From CALKJU01 sp035326425 (lineage in GTDB: Bacteria; Pseudomonadota; Alphaproteobacteria; Geminicoccales; Geminicoccaceae), in contig DAOLFG010000001.1 of assembly GCA_035326425.1 (NCBI GenBank), positions 116,159 to 180,158 on the forward strand: 64,000 nt of DNA. Direction: 5' to 3'. The position numbers and the translations under genes are program-made. The notes below the pieces were generated by a model that was not told where the DNA came from, searched no databases, and worked only from the letters and a program-made list of their open reading frames with translations. Positions 17,220 through 27,341 of this stretch are shown in pieces. Within the stretch, counting starts at the first letter, position 1, and the number at the start of each line of letters is the position of its first letter.

Positions 17220-18893
17220 GTGAACGAGCTGAACGGTGCCGAAGCGATGGTCAGGCTGCTGCAGCGGCATGGCGTGAAGCATGTCTTCGGACTGTGCGGC
17301 GACACCAGCCTGCCGCTCTACGACGCCCTGGTGCGGCTCGACCACGGCATCCGCCACATCCTCACCCGCGACGAGCGCCACGCCGGCTACATGGCCGACG
17401 CCTATGCCCGGTTCTCGGGGGAGGTCGGGGTGTGCGAGGGCCCGAGCGGTGGCGGCGCCACCTACATCCTCCCCGCCCTGGCCGAGGCCAACGAGAGCAG
17501 CTCGCCGGTGCTGGCGATCAACAGCGACGTCTCGGTGTCGGGGCGTGGCCGCTACGTGCTGACCGAGCTGGACCAGCAGGCACTGTTCCGGCCGGTGACC
17601 AAGTGGAACGCGGTGATCGACAGTGCCGCGCAATTGCCCGGCATGGTGCGGCGGGCGTTCCGCGAGATGCGCAGCGGGCGGCCGGGGGCGGTGCATCTGG
17701 GGCTGCCGTTCGACGTGCAGAAGGCGGCGGTCGACGAGCGCGAGGTATGGGCGGACGAGGTGCCGCCGGCCCGCCCGGCGCCGGCGCTGGCCTCGCTGAT
17801 CGGCTTCAGCGAGCGGCTGCTGGCGGCCCGGCGACCGCTGGCGATCTGCGGCGGCGGCGTGATCGCCGCCGGTGCCGAGGAGGAGTTGCGCCTGCTGGCC
17901 GAGAGCCTGCGCATGGGCGTGGCGACGACGATCAGCGGCAAGGGCTCGATCCCGGAGGATCATCCGCTGGCCGTCGGCGTGGTCGGCAGCAATGGCGGCA
18001 CGCCGGAGACCCGGGCGCTGGTCGATGCCGCCGACCTGATCCTGTTCGTCGGCTGCCGCGCCGGCTCGGTGACCACCGAGCGCTGGCGGCACCCCGTGCC
18101 GGGCAGCAAGACCGTGCTGCACATCGACATCGACCCGGCGGTGCCGGGCACCAACTACCCGACCGCCGCCACCATCGTCGCCGATGCGCGCGAGGCGCTG
18201 GCGACGCTGCTGGCGCAGCTGCGCGACCGGGCGGTGGAGATCGCCGATCCGGCGCTCGACATCGCCGCCGCCAAGGCGGCGAAGCTCGCGGCCTTCACCG
18301 AGCTGGCGGTCTCGGACGAGGCGCCGATCCGGCCGGAGCGGGTGGTGGCGGCCCTCGACCGGCTGCTCGACGACGACGCGGTAGTGGTGGCCGATCCCGG
18401 CACGCCCTGCCCCTACTTCTCGGCCTACTGGCGCGCCCGCCGGCCGGGCCGGCAGTTCCTCAGCAACCGGGCGCACGGGGCGCTGGGCTACGCCCTGCCG
18501 GCGATCGTCGGCGCCGCCATTGCACGGCCGGGTGCCAAGCCGGTGGCGGTGATGGGCGACGGCAGCTTCGGCATGGCTTGCGGCGAGCTGGAGACCATCG
18601 CCCGGCTGCGGCTGCCGGTCACGCTGGTGGTGATCTCCAACGCCACCTTCGGCTGGATCAAGGCCGGCCAGAAGAGCGGTTTCGGCGCCCGCTATTTCGG
18701 GGTGGATTTCGGCCGCACCAGGCATGCGGCGGTGGCCGAGGCGTTCGGGCTCGGGGCGTTCGAGGTCGACCGGCCGGACCAGGTCGAGCCGACCTTGAGG
18801 AAGGCGCTGGCGATGGCCGAGCCGGTGCTGGTCGACATCGTCTGCCAGCCGCTGCACGAGGCCAGGGCACCGGTCAGCGAGTGGGTGGCGTAG
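17220..18893 (+). CDS. Thiamine diphosphate-dependent enzyme (acetolactate synthase/benzoylformate decarboxylase family)
   Basis: 557 residues from GTG 17220, with GGGAG just upstream. The three ThDP domains are seen in order: N-terminal PYR domain with the cofactor-activating Glu52 (RDERHAGYMADAYAR), a middle domain, and the C-terminal PP domain with GDGSFGMACGELET and the later Asn (VISNATFGWIK), the ThDP/Mg site. It would decarboxylate or carboligate a 2-keto acid. It is not the anabolic IlvB by context; it is divergent from the RraA/SAF pair, suggesting a small 2-keto-acid pathway. Confidence 0.88.
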   Translation: MNELNGAEAMVRLLQRHGVKHVFGLCGDTSLPLYDALVRLDHGIRHILTRDERHAGYMADAYARFSGEVGVCEGPSGGGATYILPALAEANESSSPVLAINSDVSVSGRGRYVLTELDQQALFRPVTKWNAVIDSAAQLPGMVRRAFREMRSGRPGAVHLGLPFDVQKAAVDEREVWADEVPPARPAPALASLIGFSERLLAARRPLAICGGGVIAAGAEEELRLLAESLRMGVATTISGKGSIPEDHPLAVGVVGSNGGTPETRALVDAADLILFVGCRAGSVTTERWRHPVPGSKTVLHIDIDPAVPGTNYPTAATIVADAREALATLLAQLRDRAVEIADPALDIAAAKAAKLAAFTELAVSDEAPIRPERVVAALDRLLDDDAVVVADPGTPCPYFSAYWRARRPGRQFLSNRAHGALGYALPAIVGAAIARPGAKPVAVMGDGSFGMACGELETIARLRLPVTLVVISNATFGWIKAGQKSGFGARYFGVDFGRTRHAAVAEAFGLGAFEVDRPDQVEPTLRKALAMAEPVLVDIVCQPLHEARAPVSEWVA

Positions 18894-19008
18894 AAGCCTG
18901 GGGAAAAGTCCGGGAGAACAAGGGACCGGCGCAGGAAATCACCATACTCGGGCAAGGGAAAAGCTCGGCTCGCCAGCAGGTTGTCGATAGAGGCTCAGGG
19001 AGGAGAAG

Positions 19009-19395
19009 ATGATCGAACTGTTCAATCCACCGAACGTGTCGCCGCCGTTCTCGCGCTACAGCCAGGGAGCGCTGGTCACGGGCAACCTGCGCTGGCTGCA
19101 CATCTCGGGGCAGGTCGGCGTCCGGCCGGACGGCGGCAGCCTGTCCGGCATCGAGGCGCAGATGCACCAGGCCTGGGACAATGTGCTGGGCGTGCTGGCC
19201 GGCGCCGGGATGACCGCCGACCACCTGGTCAAGGTCAACGTCTTCCTCACCCGGGCGCAGGACGTGTCGATCTATCGCGAGATCCGCGACCAGCGGCTGG
19301 AAGGACGGGCCCCGGCCTCGACGCTGCTCGTCGTCGCCGGCCTGGCGCGGCCCGAGCTGCTGGTCGAGATCGAGGCGATCGCCGCAGCACCTTGA
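19009..19395 (+). CDS. Rid-family protein (RidA/YjgF/UK114-like) lacking the deaminase arginine
   Basis: 128 residues with the Rid fold signatures HISGQVGVRPDG, AGMTADHLVKVNVFLT and LLVEIEAIA. In RidA proper an arginine (Arg105 in E. coli) precedes the serine of PARSCVEV and is needed for imine/enamine hydrolysis; here the aligned residue is alanine (APASTLL). The protein therefore probably belongs to a Rid subgroup with another role. A strong GGGAGGAG site fixes the start. It follows the ThDP gene by 115 bases. Confidence 0.87.
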   Translation: MIELFNPPNVSPPFSRYSQGALVTGNLRWLHISGQVGVRPDGGSLSGIEAQMHQAWDNVLGVLAGAGMTADHLVKVNVFLTRAQDVSIYREIRDQRLEGRAPASTLLVVAGLARPELLVEIEAIAAAP

Positions 19396-19463
19396 GCCGC
19401 CGGTGCGGCTTGCGATGAGCGCGCCGCCTTTGCGATGATGGAGCGAGCAGCCAAGGTGCGCCC

Positions 19464-20798
19464 ATGTCGGCGGTCGATTCGTTCGGCTACATCCCCACGG
19501 CCCTGCGCTCGGCGCTGGCCGAGACCAACCCGCTGGCGGTCAAGGGCCGGGTCAGCCACGTCATCGGCACCATCATCCGCGCCGTGGTGCCGGCGGTGCG
19601 GGTCGGCGAGATCTGCCTCTTGCGCAATCCGGGAGAGGATTTCGAGCTGAACGCCGAGGTGGTGGGCTTCGTCAAGGACGCGGCCCTGCTCACCCCCATC
19701 GGCGACATGCACGGCGTGTCCTCGACCACCGAGGTCATCCCGACCGGCCGGCCGCACCTGGTGCCGGTCGGCCCCTCGCTGTTCGGCCGCGTGCTCGACG
19801 GCATGGGCAAGCCCATGGACATGGCCACCAAGGGCAAGCTGACGCCCGAGGCCTACTACCCGGTCTACCAGGAGACGCCCGATCCGCTGACCCGCCGCAT
19901 CATCGACCGGCCGCTGCCGCTGGGCGTGCGGGTGCTCGACGGCCTGCTGACCTGCGGCGAGGGCCAGCGCATGGGCGTGTTCGCCGCCGCCGGCGGCGGC
20001 AAGTCGACGCTCCTGTCGATGCTGGTGCGCGGTGCGGCGGTCGACGTCGCGGTGCTGGCGCTGATCGGCGAGCGCGGCCGCGAGGTCAGGGAGTTCATCG
20101 AGCGCGATCTCGGCGAGGAGGGCCTGAAGCGCTCGATCGTGGTCTGCGCCACCTCCGACAAGTCCTCGATGGAGCGTGCCAAGGCGGCCTATGTCGCCAC
20201 CGCCATCGCCGAATATTTCCGCGACCAAGGCAAGCGCGTGCTGCTGCTGATGGACAGCGTCACCCGCTTCGCCCGTGCCCTGCGCGAGATCGGCCTCGCC
20301 GCCGGCGAGCCGCCGACGCGGCGCGGCTTTCCACCCTCGGTGTTCGCCAATCTGCCCAAGCTGATGGAGCGGGTCGGCATGTCGCACAAGGGCTCGATCA
20401 CGGCACTCTACACCGTGCTGGTCGAGGGCGACGACATGACCGAGCCGGTGGCCGACGAGACCCGCTCGATCCTGGATGGCCACATCGTGCTGTCGCGCAA
20501 GCTCGGTGCCGCCAACCACTACCCGGCGGTCGACGTGCTGGCCTCGGCCTCGCGGGTGATGAACGCGGTGATCACCAACGAGCACAAGGCCGCGGCGGGC
20601 CGGGTGCGCGAGCTGATGGCGAAATATGCCGAGATCGAGCTGCTCATCAAGATCGGCGAGTACAAGCCGGGCTCGGACAAGGTGACCGACGAGGCGGTGA
20701 AGAAGATCGACCGCATCAACGCGTTCCTGAAGCAGCCGACGCACGAGCTGGTGGCGTTCGACGAGACGCTGAAGCAATTGCAGGGGCTGGCGAGCTGA
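19464..20798 (+). CDS. sctN: Type III secretion system ATPase (SctN/HrcN/YscN family)
   Basis: 444 residues. Walker A AAAGGGKST (about 174-182), the GERGREV loop (catalytic Glu203), Walker B LLLMD (about 260-264) and GEPPTRRGFPPSVF define the flagellar/type III ATPase family. The C-terminus YAEIELLIKIGEYKPGSD with a following FLKQ segment is of the injectisome SctN kind rather than FliI. The ATPase docks at the export gate, strips chaperones from effectors and energises export. No other apparatus gene lies within 19 kb on the left or 18.8 kb on the right, so it is an orphan in this window. The only plausible partner is the chaperone/effector pair at 39603-40822. Confidence 0.9.
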   Translation: MSAVDSFGYIPTALRSALAETNPLAVKGRVSHVIGTIIRAVVPAVRVGEICLLRNPGEDFELNAEVVGFVKDAALLTPIGDMHGVSSTTEVIPTGRPHLVPVGPSLFGRVLDGMGKPMDMATKGKLTPEAYYPVYQETPDPLTRRIIDRPLPLGVRVLDGLLTCGEGQRMGVFAAAGGGKSTLLSMLVRGAAVDVAVLALIGERGREVREFIERDLGEEGLKRSIVVCATSDKSSMERAKAAYVATAIAEYFRDQGKRVLLLMDSVTRFARALREIGLAAGEPPTRRGFPPSVFANLPKLMERVGMSHKGSITALYTVLVEGDDMTEPVADETRSILDGHIVLSRKLGAANHYPAVDVLASASRVMNAVITNEHKAAAGRVRELMAKYAEIELLIKIGEYKPGSDKVTDEAVKKIDRINAFLKQPTHELVAFDETLKQLQGLAS

Positions 20799-20879
20799 AG
20801 CCGACCCATTGACCTGTCAGACCATCGCGCGCATCACTGACCGCAAACGGGCAATGCCCCGGAAGCAAGGGAGGCTGTG

Positions 20880-21983
20880 ATGAGGCTGGCGCGGCTGGGG
20901 CGGATGGCGTGCGCGTTGTGGCTGGCGACCACGGCGATGGCGGGGGCGGCGGCCGCGCAGGACGTGCTCGGCGAGGCGATCGCCAACGTCAAGGAGCGCA
21001 GCGGACCGCAGAACGTCTGGGACGGGCCCACCAGCTCACCCAAGCCCATGCCCGGCAAGCGCATCGCCTATGTCTCGGGCGACCAGCAGAACGACGCCTC
21101 GCGCGAATGGGGCGACGCCATCATCGAGGCGGCGAAGAAGGTCGGCTGGGAGGTCACGGTCATCGACGGCCGCGGCAATCCCAAGGGCTGGATCGAGGCC
21201 TACAGCCAGGCGGTGGCGCTGAAGGTCGACGGCATCGTCACCGACGCCGACATCTCCAGCATGCAGGAGCCGGTGAAGGAGGGTGCCAAGCAGGGCATCG
21301 TGCTGGTCGGCATCCACGGCTGGGCCTTCCCGGGACCCAACGAGGAACTGGGCGTCTACTACAATATCCAGCAGGACCCGCGCGACATCGGCAAGGCGCA
21401 GGCCGACTGGGTGATCGCCGACAGCCAGGGCAAGGCGCGCGTCGTCGTCACCACGCATTGCGAGTACCAGATCGCCTGCACCAAGGCCAAGGCGACCGAG
21501 GAGCGGATCCGCCAGTGCCCCGGCTGCGAGGTGCTGGAGGTGTTCAACTCGCCGATCGGCGAGGTGGCGCAGCGCCAGCCGCCGGCGGTCACCGCCTGGG
21601 TGCAGAAATACGGCACGCCGCTCTACATCACTTCGGTCGCCGACTACACCGCCGACTACCAGGTGCCGCCGCTGCGCGCCGGCGGCGTCGATCCGAAGGA
21701 GGTCATCCTGGTGTCGGCCGACGGCAACCGCTCGGCCTACGAGCGCATCCGAGCCGGCGGCCAGTACCAGGCGGTGACGGCGTCGGAGCCCTACAAGATG
21801 CAGGGCTACCAGGCGGTGGACGAGCTGAACCGCGCCTTCCACGGCCAGCCACCGTCGGGCTGGGTGCAGAAGCCCTATCTCGTGACGGCCGGGAATGTCG
21901 ACGCCGAGGGCGGCGACCGCAACACCTTCATTCCCAGCAACGGCTACGCCGACAGATATGCCGAGCTGTGGGGGGTGAAATAG
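20880..21983 (+). CDS. Sugar ABC transporter substrate-binding protein, second system
   Basis: 367 residues with a signal peptide ending near AAAQD. GKRIAYVSGDQQNDASREWGDAI is the family-type first strand and helix, and LKVDGIVTDADISSMQ the usual segment of Peripla_BP_4 proteins. ATG 20880 is preferred over the GTG three bases upstream because of spacing from GGGAGG. It is the first gene of an operon with an ATPase (21995), a permease (23479) and an amidohydrolase (24504). It differs considerably from the binding protein at 944-1951 and so probably takes a different ligand. Confidence 0.9.
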   Translation: MRLARLGRMACALWLATTAMAGAAAAQDVLGEAIANVKERSGPQNVWDGPTSSPKPMPGKRIAYVSGDQQNDASREWGDAIIEAAKKVGWEVTVIDGRGNPKGWIEAYSQAVALKVDGIVTDADISSMQEPVKEGAKQGIVLVGIHGWAFPGPNEELGVYYNIQQDPRDIGKAQADWVIADSQGKARVVVTTHCEYQIACTKAKATEERIRQCPGCEVLEVFNSPIGEVAQRQPPAVTAWVQKYGTPLYITSVADYTADYQVPPLRAGGVDPKEVILVSADGNRSAYERIRAGGQYQAVTASEPYKMQGYQAVDELNRAFHGQPPSGWVQKPYLVTAGNVDAEGGDRNTFIPSNGYADRYAELWGVK

Positions 21984-21994
21984 CGCCGTCGGTG

Positions 21995-23478
<1,484 letters not shown>

Positions 23479-23482
<4 letters not shown>

Positions 23483-24501
23483 GGCGGTCGAGCGGTCTCG
23501 CGCACATCGTCTCGGTCTGGCACCTGCTGATCCTGCTCGTGCTGCTGGTGGCGCTGTTCGCCGTGCTGAAGCCCGACACCTTCCTCACCGGCTTCACCTT
23601 CCGCTCGATGGCCAACAGCCGCTCCATCAACGCGCTGGTGGCGCTGGCGGTGATGATCCCGCTCGCCGCCAACCAGTTCGACCTGTCGGCGGCCTCGGTG
23701 CTGGGCCTCGCCCAGGTGCTGGCCAACGGCCTGCAGACCCAGCAGCACCTGCCCTGGCCGCTGGTCTGCCTGCTGATCCTGGCGATGGGGGCGGCGGTCG
23801 GCCTCGTCAACGGCCTGCTGGTGACGCGGGTGCGCATCAACTCGTTCATCGCCACCCTGGGCACGGGCACGGTGCTGCTCGGGCTGAACCAGTGGTACAC
23901 CGGCGGGCGGCAGATCGTCGGCCGGCTCGACCCCGGCTTCCTGCAGCTCTCGGCGATCGTGCCCGGCATCGGCGTGCCGGCGCCGCTGCTCTACGTCCTG
24001 GCCATCGGCGTCGTGCTGTGGCTGGTGTTCGACTACCTGCCGGTCGGCCGCTACCTCTACGTCATCGGCGACAATCCGCGCGCCGCCGTGCTGTCCGGCA
24101 TCCCGGCCGACCGCTACGTCGTGCTGGCCTTCGTGGCCTCGGGCGTGCTCGCGGCCTTCGCCGGCATCGTGCTGCAGGCCCAGCTGCAGGTCGGCCAGAG
24201 CACGGTGGGCCAGGAGCTGATGCTGCCGGCCTTCACCGGCGCCCTGCTCGGCGCCACGGCGATCCGGCCCGGACGGCCCAATGTCTGGGGCACGGTGCTG
24301 GCGGTGGCGGTCCTGGCGGTGGCGGTGGCCGGCCTGTCGCAGCTCGGCGCCCCGTTCTTCGTTGAGCCGCTATTCAACGGCTCGATGCTGATCCTGGCCG
24401 TCGGGCTCGCCATGATGACCCAGCGCCGCCGCGAGCGCCGCATCGCCGCCGCCGAGGCTGCGGCACAGGGTCGTTCCGATCAACCGCGCAAGGATGACTG
24501 A
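23479..24501 (+). CDS. Sugar ABC transporter permease, second system
   Basis: 340 residues from GTG 23479, overlapping the ATPase stop (GTGA). Family loop ALAVMIPLAANQFDLSAAS corresponds to the GIDLS loop of ribose permeases, and LMLPAFTGALLGATAIRPGR to the conserved C-terminal loop. About 9 transmembrane helices and a charged cytoplasmic tail. Only one permease gene is present, so it probably forms a homodimer, unlike the first system. Confidence 0.9.
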
Positions 24502-24503
24502 CC

Positions 24504-25355
24504 ATGCCGTCGTTTCCGATCGTCGACAGCCACGTCCATCTCTACGATCCGAAACACCTCAGCTATCCCTGGCTGAAGAGCGTGCCGCCGATCGACCGGC
24601 GGTTCGATCTCGGCGATTTCGACCGGGCCCGCGGGCCGGTGGAGGTCGAGAAGATCGTCTTCGCCGAGGTGGCAGTGGGGCCGGGGCTGCATGTCGACGA
24701 GGCCGCCTGGGTGCAGAAGCTGGCCGACGGCGATGCCCGCCTGCGCGGGATGGTGGCGCACGCGCCGGTCGAGAACGGCGCCGCGGTGGCGGGCGATCTC
24801 GAGAAGCTGGCGGCCTTCCCGATCCTGCGCGGCATCCGCCGGCTGATCGAGACCGAGACAAATCCGAGCTTCGCGCTGGAGCCGGGCTTCGTCGAGGGTG
24901 TGAAGACGGTGGGCAGGCACGGCCTACCGTTCGACATCTGCGTCAAGCACTGGTCGCTGGTGTTCGGCGTCGAGCTGGCGAAGCGCTGCCCGGACGTGCA
25001 GTTCGTGCTCGACCACATTGGCAAGCCGGGTATCCGGCAGGGCATCACCGAGCCGTGGAAGGGACAGATCCGCGAGCTGAGCCGGATGCCCAACGTTGTG
25101 GTGAAGATCTCGGGCGTCGTCACCGAGGCCGACCACGGGAGCTGGACGAAGGAGCAGGTCAAGCCCTACGTCGCCCACGTCATCGAGTGCTTCGGCTTCG
25201 AGCGCTGCCTGTTCGGCAGCGACTGGACGGTGAGCGAGCTGACCCACCGCTATCCGCAATGGCCCGAGATCGTCGACGAGGTGATCAAGGGCTGCAGCGA
25301 GGCCGAGGCGCGGCAGCTCTATCGCGGCACGGCTGAACGAATCTACCGGGTCTAG
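24504..25355 (+). CDS. Amidohydrolase 2 family protein (fuconolactonase/PDC lactonase-like)
   Basis: 283 residues, a metal-type TIM barrel. The first strand holds His10 and His12 (VDSHVHLYDP), LDHIGKPGIRQG is the typical middle strand, and CLFGSDWTVSEL contains the catalytic aspartate near the C-terminus. Relatives (COG3618) hydrolyse sugar-derived lactones. It starts 2 bases after the permease stop and so belongs to the sugar uptake operon, which suggests the imported sugar is oxidised to a lactone and opened here. The substrate is inferred only. Confidence 0.88.
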   Translation: MPSFPIVDSHVHLYDPKHLSYPWLKSVPPIDRRFDLGDFDRARGPVEVEKIVFAEVAVGPGLHVDEAAWVQKLADGDARLRGMVAHAPVENGAAVAGDLEKLAAFPILRGIRRLIETETNPSFALEPGFVEGVKTVGRHGLPFDICVKHWSLVFGVELAKRCPDVQFVLDHIGKPGIRQGITEPWKGQIRELSRMPNVVVKISGVVTEADHGSWTKEQVKPYVAHVIECFGFERCLFGSDWTVSELTHRYPQWPEIVDEVIKGCSEAEARQLYRGTAERIYRV

Positions 25356-25431
25356 CGACACCGGTTCGAAACCTTCTGCCAGCACATTCCGTTCCAGGCG
25401 GCCGAGCCGAACCTCCGAGGAGCCAGGTGGA

Positions 25432-26268
25432 ATGTTGCGGGGATTGTCGGCTCTGGCCGCCGGACTCTTGCTGATCGGTGCCAGCGCCTCGGCCGAGACC
25501 GCGGTCGAGCGCGGGCGCTATCTCGTCGAGACCATCGCCGCCTGCGGCAACTGCCACACGCCGCAAGGGCCGGACGGCCCGCTGCCCGGCATGCATCTGG
25601 CCGGCGGGCTGGTGATGGACGAGGGCGTGTTCCGCGCCGTCACGCCCAACATCACGCCCGATCCCGCCACCGGCATCGGCAGCTGGACCGATGCGCAGAT
25701 CATCCGCGCTATCCGCGAGGGCATCCGGCCGGACGGCTCGGTGATCGGGCCGCCGATGCCGTTCGCGTTCTATCGCGGCCTCGCCGACGACGATCTCGCC
25801 GCGATGGCGGCCTATCTGCGCACCGTGCCGCCGGTGGCGAGCGAGACCGTGCCGTCGACCTACAGCTTCCCGCTGCCGCCGGCCTACGGGCCGCCGGTAG
25901 GCTCGGTGAAGGCGCCCGATCGCGCCGACAAGGCGGCCTATGGCGCCTATCTCGCCGGGCCGATGGGCCATTGCCTGGAATGCCACACGCCGATGCTGCC
26001 CAACGGCCAGCGCGACATGGCCAAGCTCGGCTGGGGCCGTGCCGAGTTCAAAGGGCCATGGGGCGTGTCGGTCTCGGCCGACCTGACGCCGACACATCTC
26101 GGCGATTGGAGCGATGCCGAGATCGTCAAGGTCATCACCCAAGGGGTGAGCCGCGACGGCCGCCGGCTCTTCCCGCCGATGGGCTTTGCTTACTACGCCG
26201 GGATGAACGCGGACGACCTCGACGCCCTGGTCGCCTATCTCAGGACGCTGCCGCCCTCGGGCGGCTGA
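25432..26268 (+). CDS. Periplasmic dihaem cytochrome c
   Basis: 278 residues with a signal peptide ending near ASASA. There are two haem-binding motifs, CGNCH at 38-42 and CLECH at 181-185, each followed by a cytochrome c fold with distal Met candidates (GPPMPFAFYRG, PPMGFAYYAG). Such proteins are usually electron-accepting subunits of periplasmic alcohol, aldehyde or sugar dehydrogenases. It lies 76 bases after the lactonase gene on the same strand and may accept electrons from a sugar dehydrogenase, for example the PQQ protein at 9338-10852, but that is speculative. Confidence 0.92.
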   Translation: MLRGLSALAAGLLLIGASASAETAVERGRYLVETIAACGNCHTPQGPDGPLPGMHLAGGLVMDEGVFRAVTPNITPDPATGIGSWTDAQIIRAIREGIRPDGSVIGPPMPFAFYRGLADDDLAAMAAYLRTVPPVASETVPSTYSFPLPPAYGPPVGSVKAPDRADKAAYGAYLAGPMGHCLECHTPMLPNGQRDMAKLGWGRAEFKGPWGVSVSADLTPTHLGDWSDAEIVKVITQGVSRDGRRLFPPMGFAYYAGMNADDLDALVAYLRTLPPSGG

Positions 26269-26355
26269 CGTCGCGCCGGTGCAGCCAGACCACGCCGAGA
26301 ATACCACCCGGGACGGTCTCGAGAACGGGTTCTGGCAGGGTGCGCATCGCCGGTC

Positions 26356-27288
26356 TCAATCTTCGACGTTCAGCTCCTGGTCGACGCTGCGCACGATGCG
26401 CGGATCCCAGGCCAGCAGGTCGTCGCGCCTGTCGGGATAGTCGATGCCGGCGAGGAAGTGGCGGATGGCGTTCAGCCGTGCTCGCTTCTTGTCGTCGGAC
26501 TTGACGATGATCCAGGGCGCATCGGCGGTGGAGGTGTAGAAGAACATGTCCTCCTTGGCCTTGGTGTAGGCCTCCCAGCGGTCCTGGCTCTCGAGGTCGA
26601 CCGGGCTCAGCTTCCACTGCTTCAGTGGATCGGTGATCCGGCTCTGAAAGCGGACGGCCTGCTCCTCCTTCGATACCGAAAAGTAGAACTTGAACAGCCG
26701 GATGCCGGCGCGGATCAGCATGCGCTCGTATTCCGGGGCCGAGCGCAGGAACTCGCGCACCTCGTTGTCGGTGCAGAAGCCCATCACCCGCTCGACCATC
26801 GCCCGGTTGTACCAGGAGCGGTCGAACAGCACGATCTCGCCGCCCGACGGCAGGTACCTGGTGTAGCGCTGGAAATACCACTGCGTGCGCTCCTCCTCGG
26901 TCGGCTTGTCGAGGGCGACGACGCGGGCGCCGCGCGGGTTCATGTGCTCGATGAAGCGCTTGATGGTGCCGCCCTTGCCGGCGGCGTCGCGGCCCTCGAA
27001 GATCGTGATCACCCTGAGCTTGTGCGCCTTAACGTGGTTCTGCAGCTTCAGGAGCTCGACATGCAGCGGCGCGATCAGCTCGATGTAGCTGCGCAGGTCG
27101 AGCTTGCGCAGCGGGCCGGCGCGATCGTCGGCCGGCGGGCGCTGGCGCTTGACGGGGCGCGCATCGGCGTCGCGGCCATGCGGCTTGGGATGTGCTGCCG
27201 CCAAGCTGGCGACGGCGGCGTTCTCGCGCGCCAGCACCTCGCCATTGTCGGCGGCGGTCTCGACGGACGGACCCTCGGCACGTTCCAT
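26356..27288 (-). CDS. ppk2: Polyphosphate kinase 2
   Basis: 310 residues. The Walker A EGRDAAGKGG (about 98-107), lid region, and Walker B context IVLFDRSWYNRAMVERVMGF are diagnostic of PPK2 class I, as is FKFYFSVSKEEQAVRF. The enzyme makes GTP or ATP from polyphosphate in the cytoplasm. The N-terminal 55 residues are charged and disordered-looking, longer than usual. The ATG at 27288 gives the full domain. It is convergent with the cytochrome gene. Confidence 0.93.
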   Translation of the reverse strand: MERAEGPSVETAADNGEVLARENAAVASLAAAHPKPHGRDADARPVKRQRPPADDRAGPLRKLDLRSYIELIAPLHVELLKLQNHVKAHKLRVITIFEGRDAAGKGGTIKRFIEHMNPRGARVVALDKPTEEERTQWYFQRYTRYLPSGGEIVLFDRSWYNRAMVERVMGFCTDNEVREFLRSAPEYERMLIRAGIRLFKFYFSVSKEEQAVRFQSRITDPLKQWKLSPVDLESQDRWEAYTKAKEDMFFYTSTADAPWIIVKSDDKKRARLNAIRHFLAGIDYPDRRDDLLAWDPRIVRSVDQELNVED

Positions 27289-27341
27289 GGCCTCGCTCCC
27301 AGCGCGACGATGCGGCCGAAGCCTGGCACGGCCGCCGACGG

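Noticed and set aside
19464..20798. Naming the ATPase as flagellar FliI
   Set aside because: The C-terminal segment IELLIKIGEY, the FLKQ motif and absence of flagellar neighbours fit SctN better; kept as an alternative only.
26322..26333. Short palindrome AGAACGGGTTCT between the cytochrome and ppk2 genes as a terminator
   Set aside because: Five-base arms with a two-base loop and no T-run; too weak to call.
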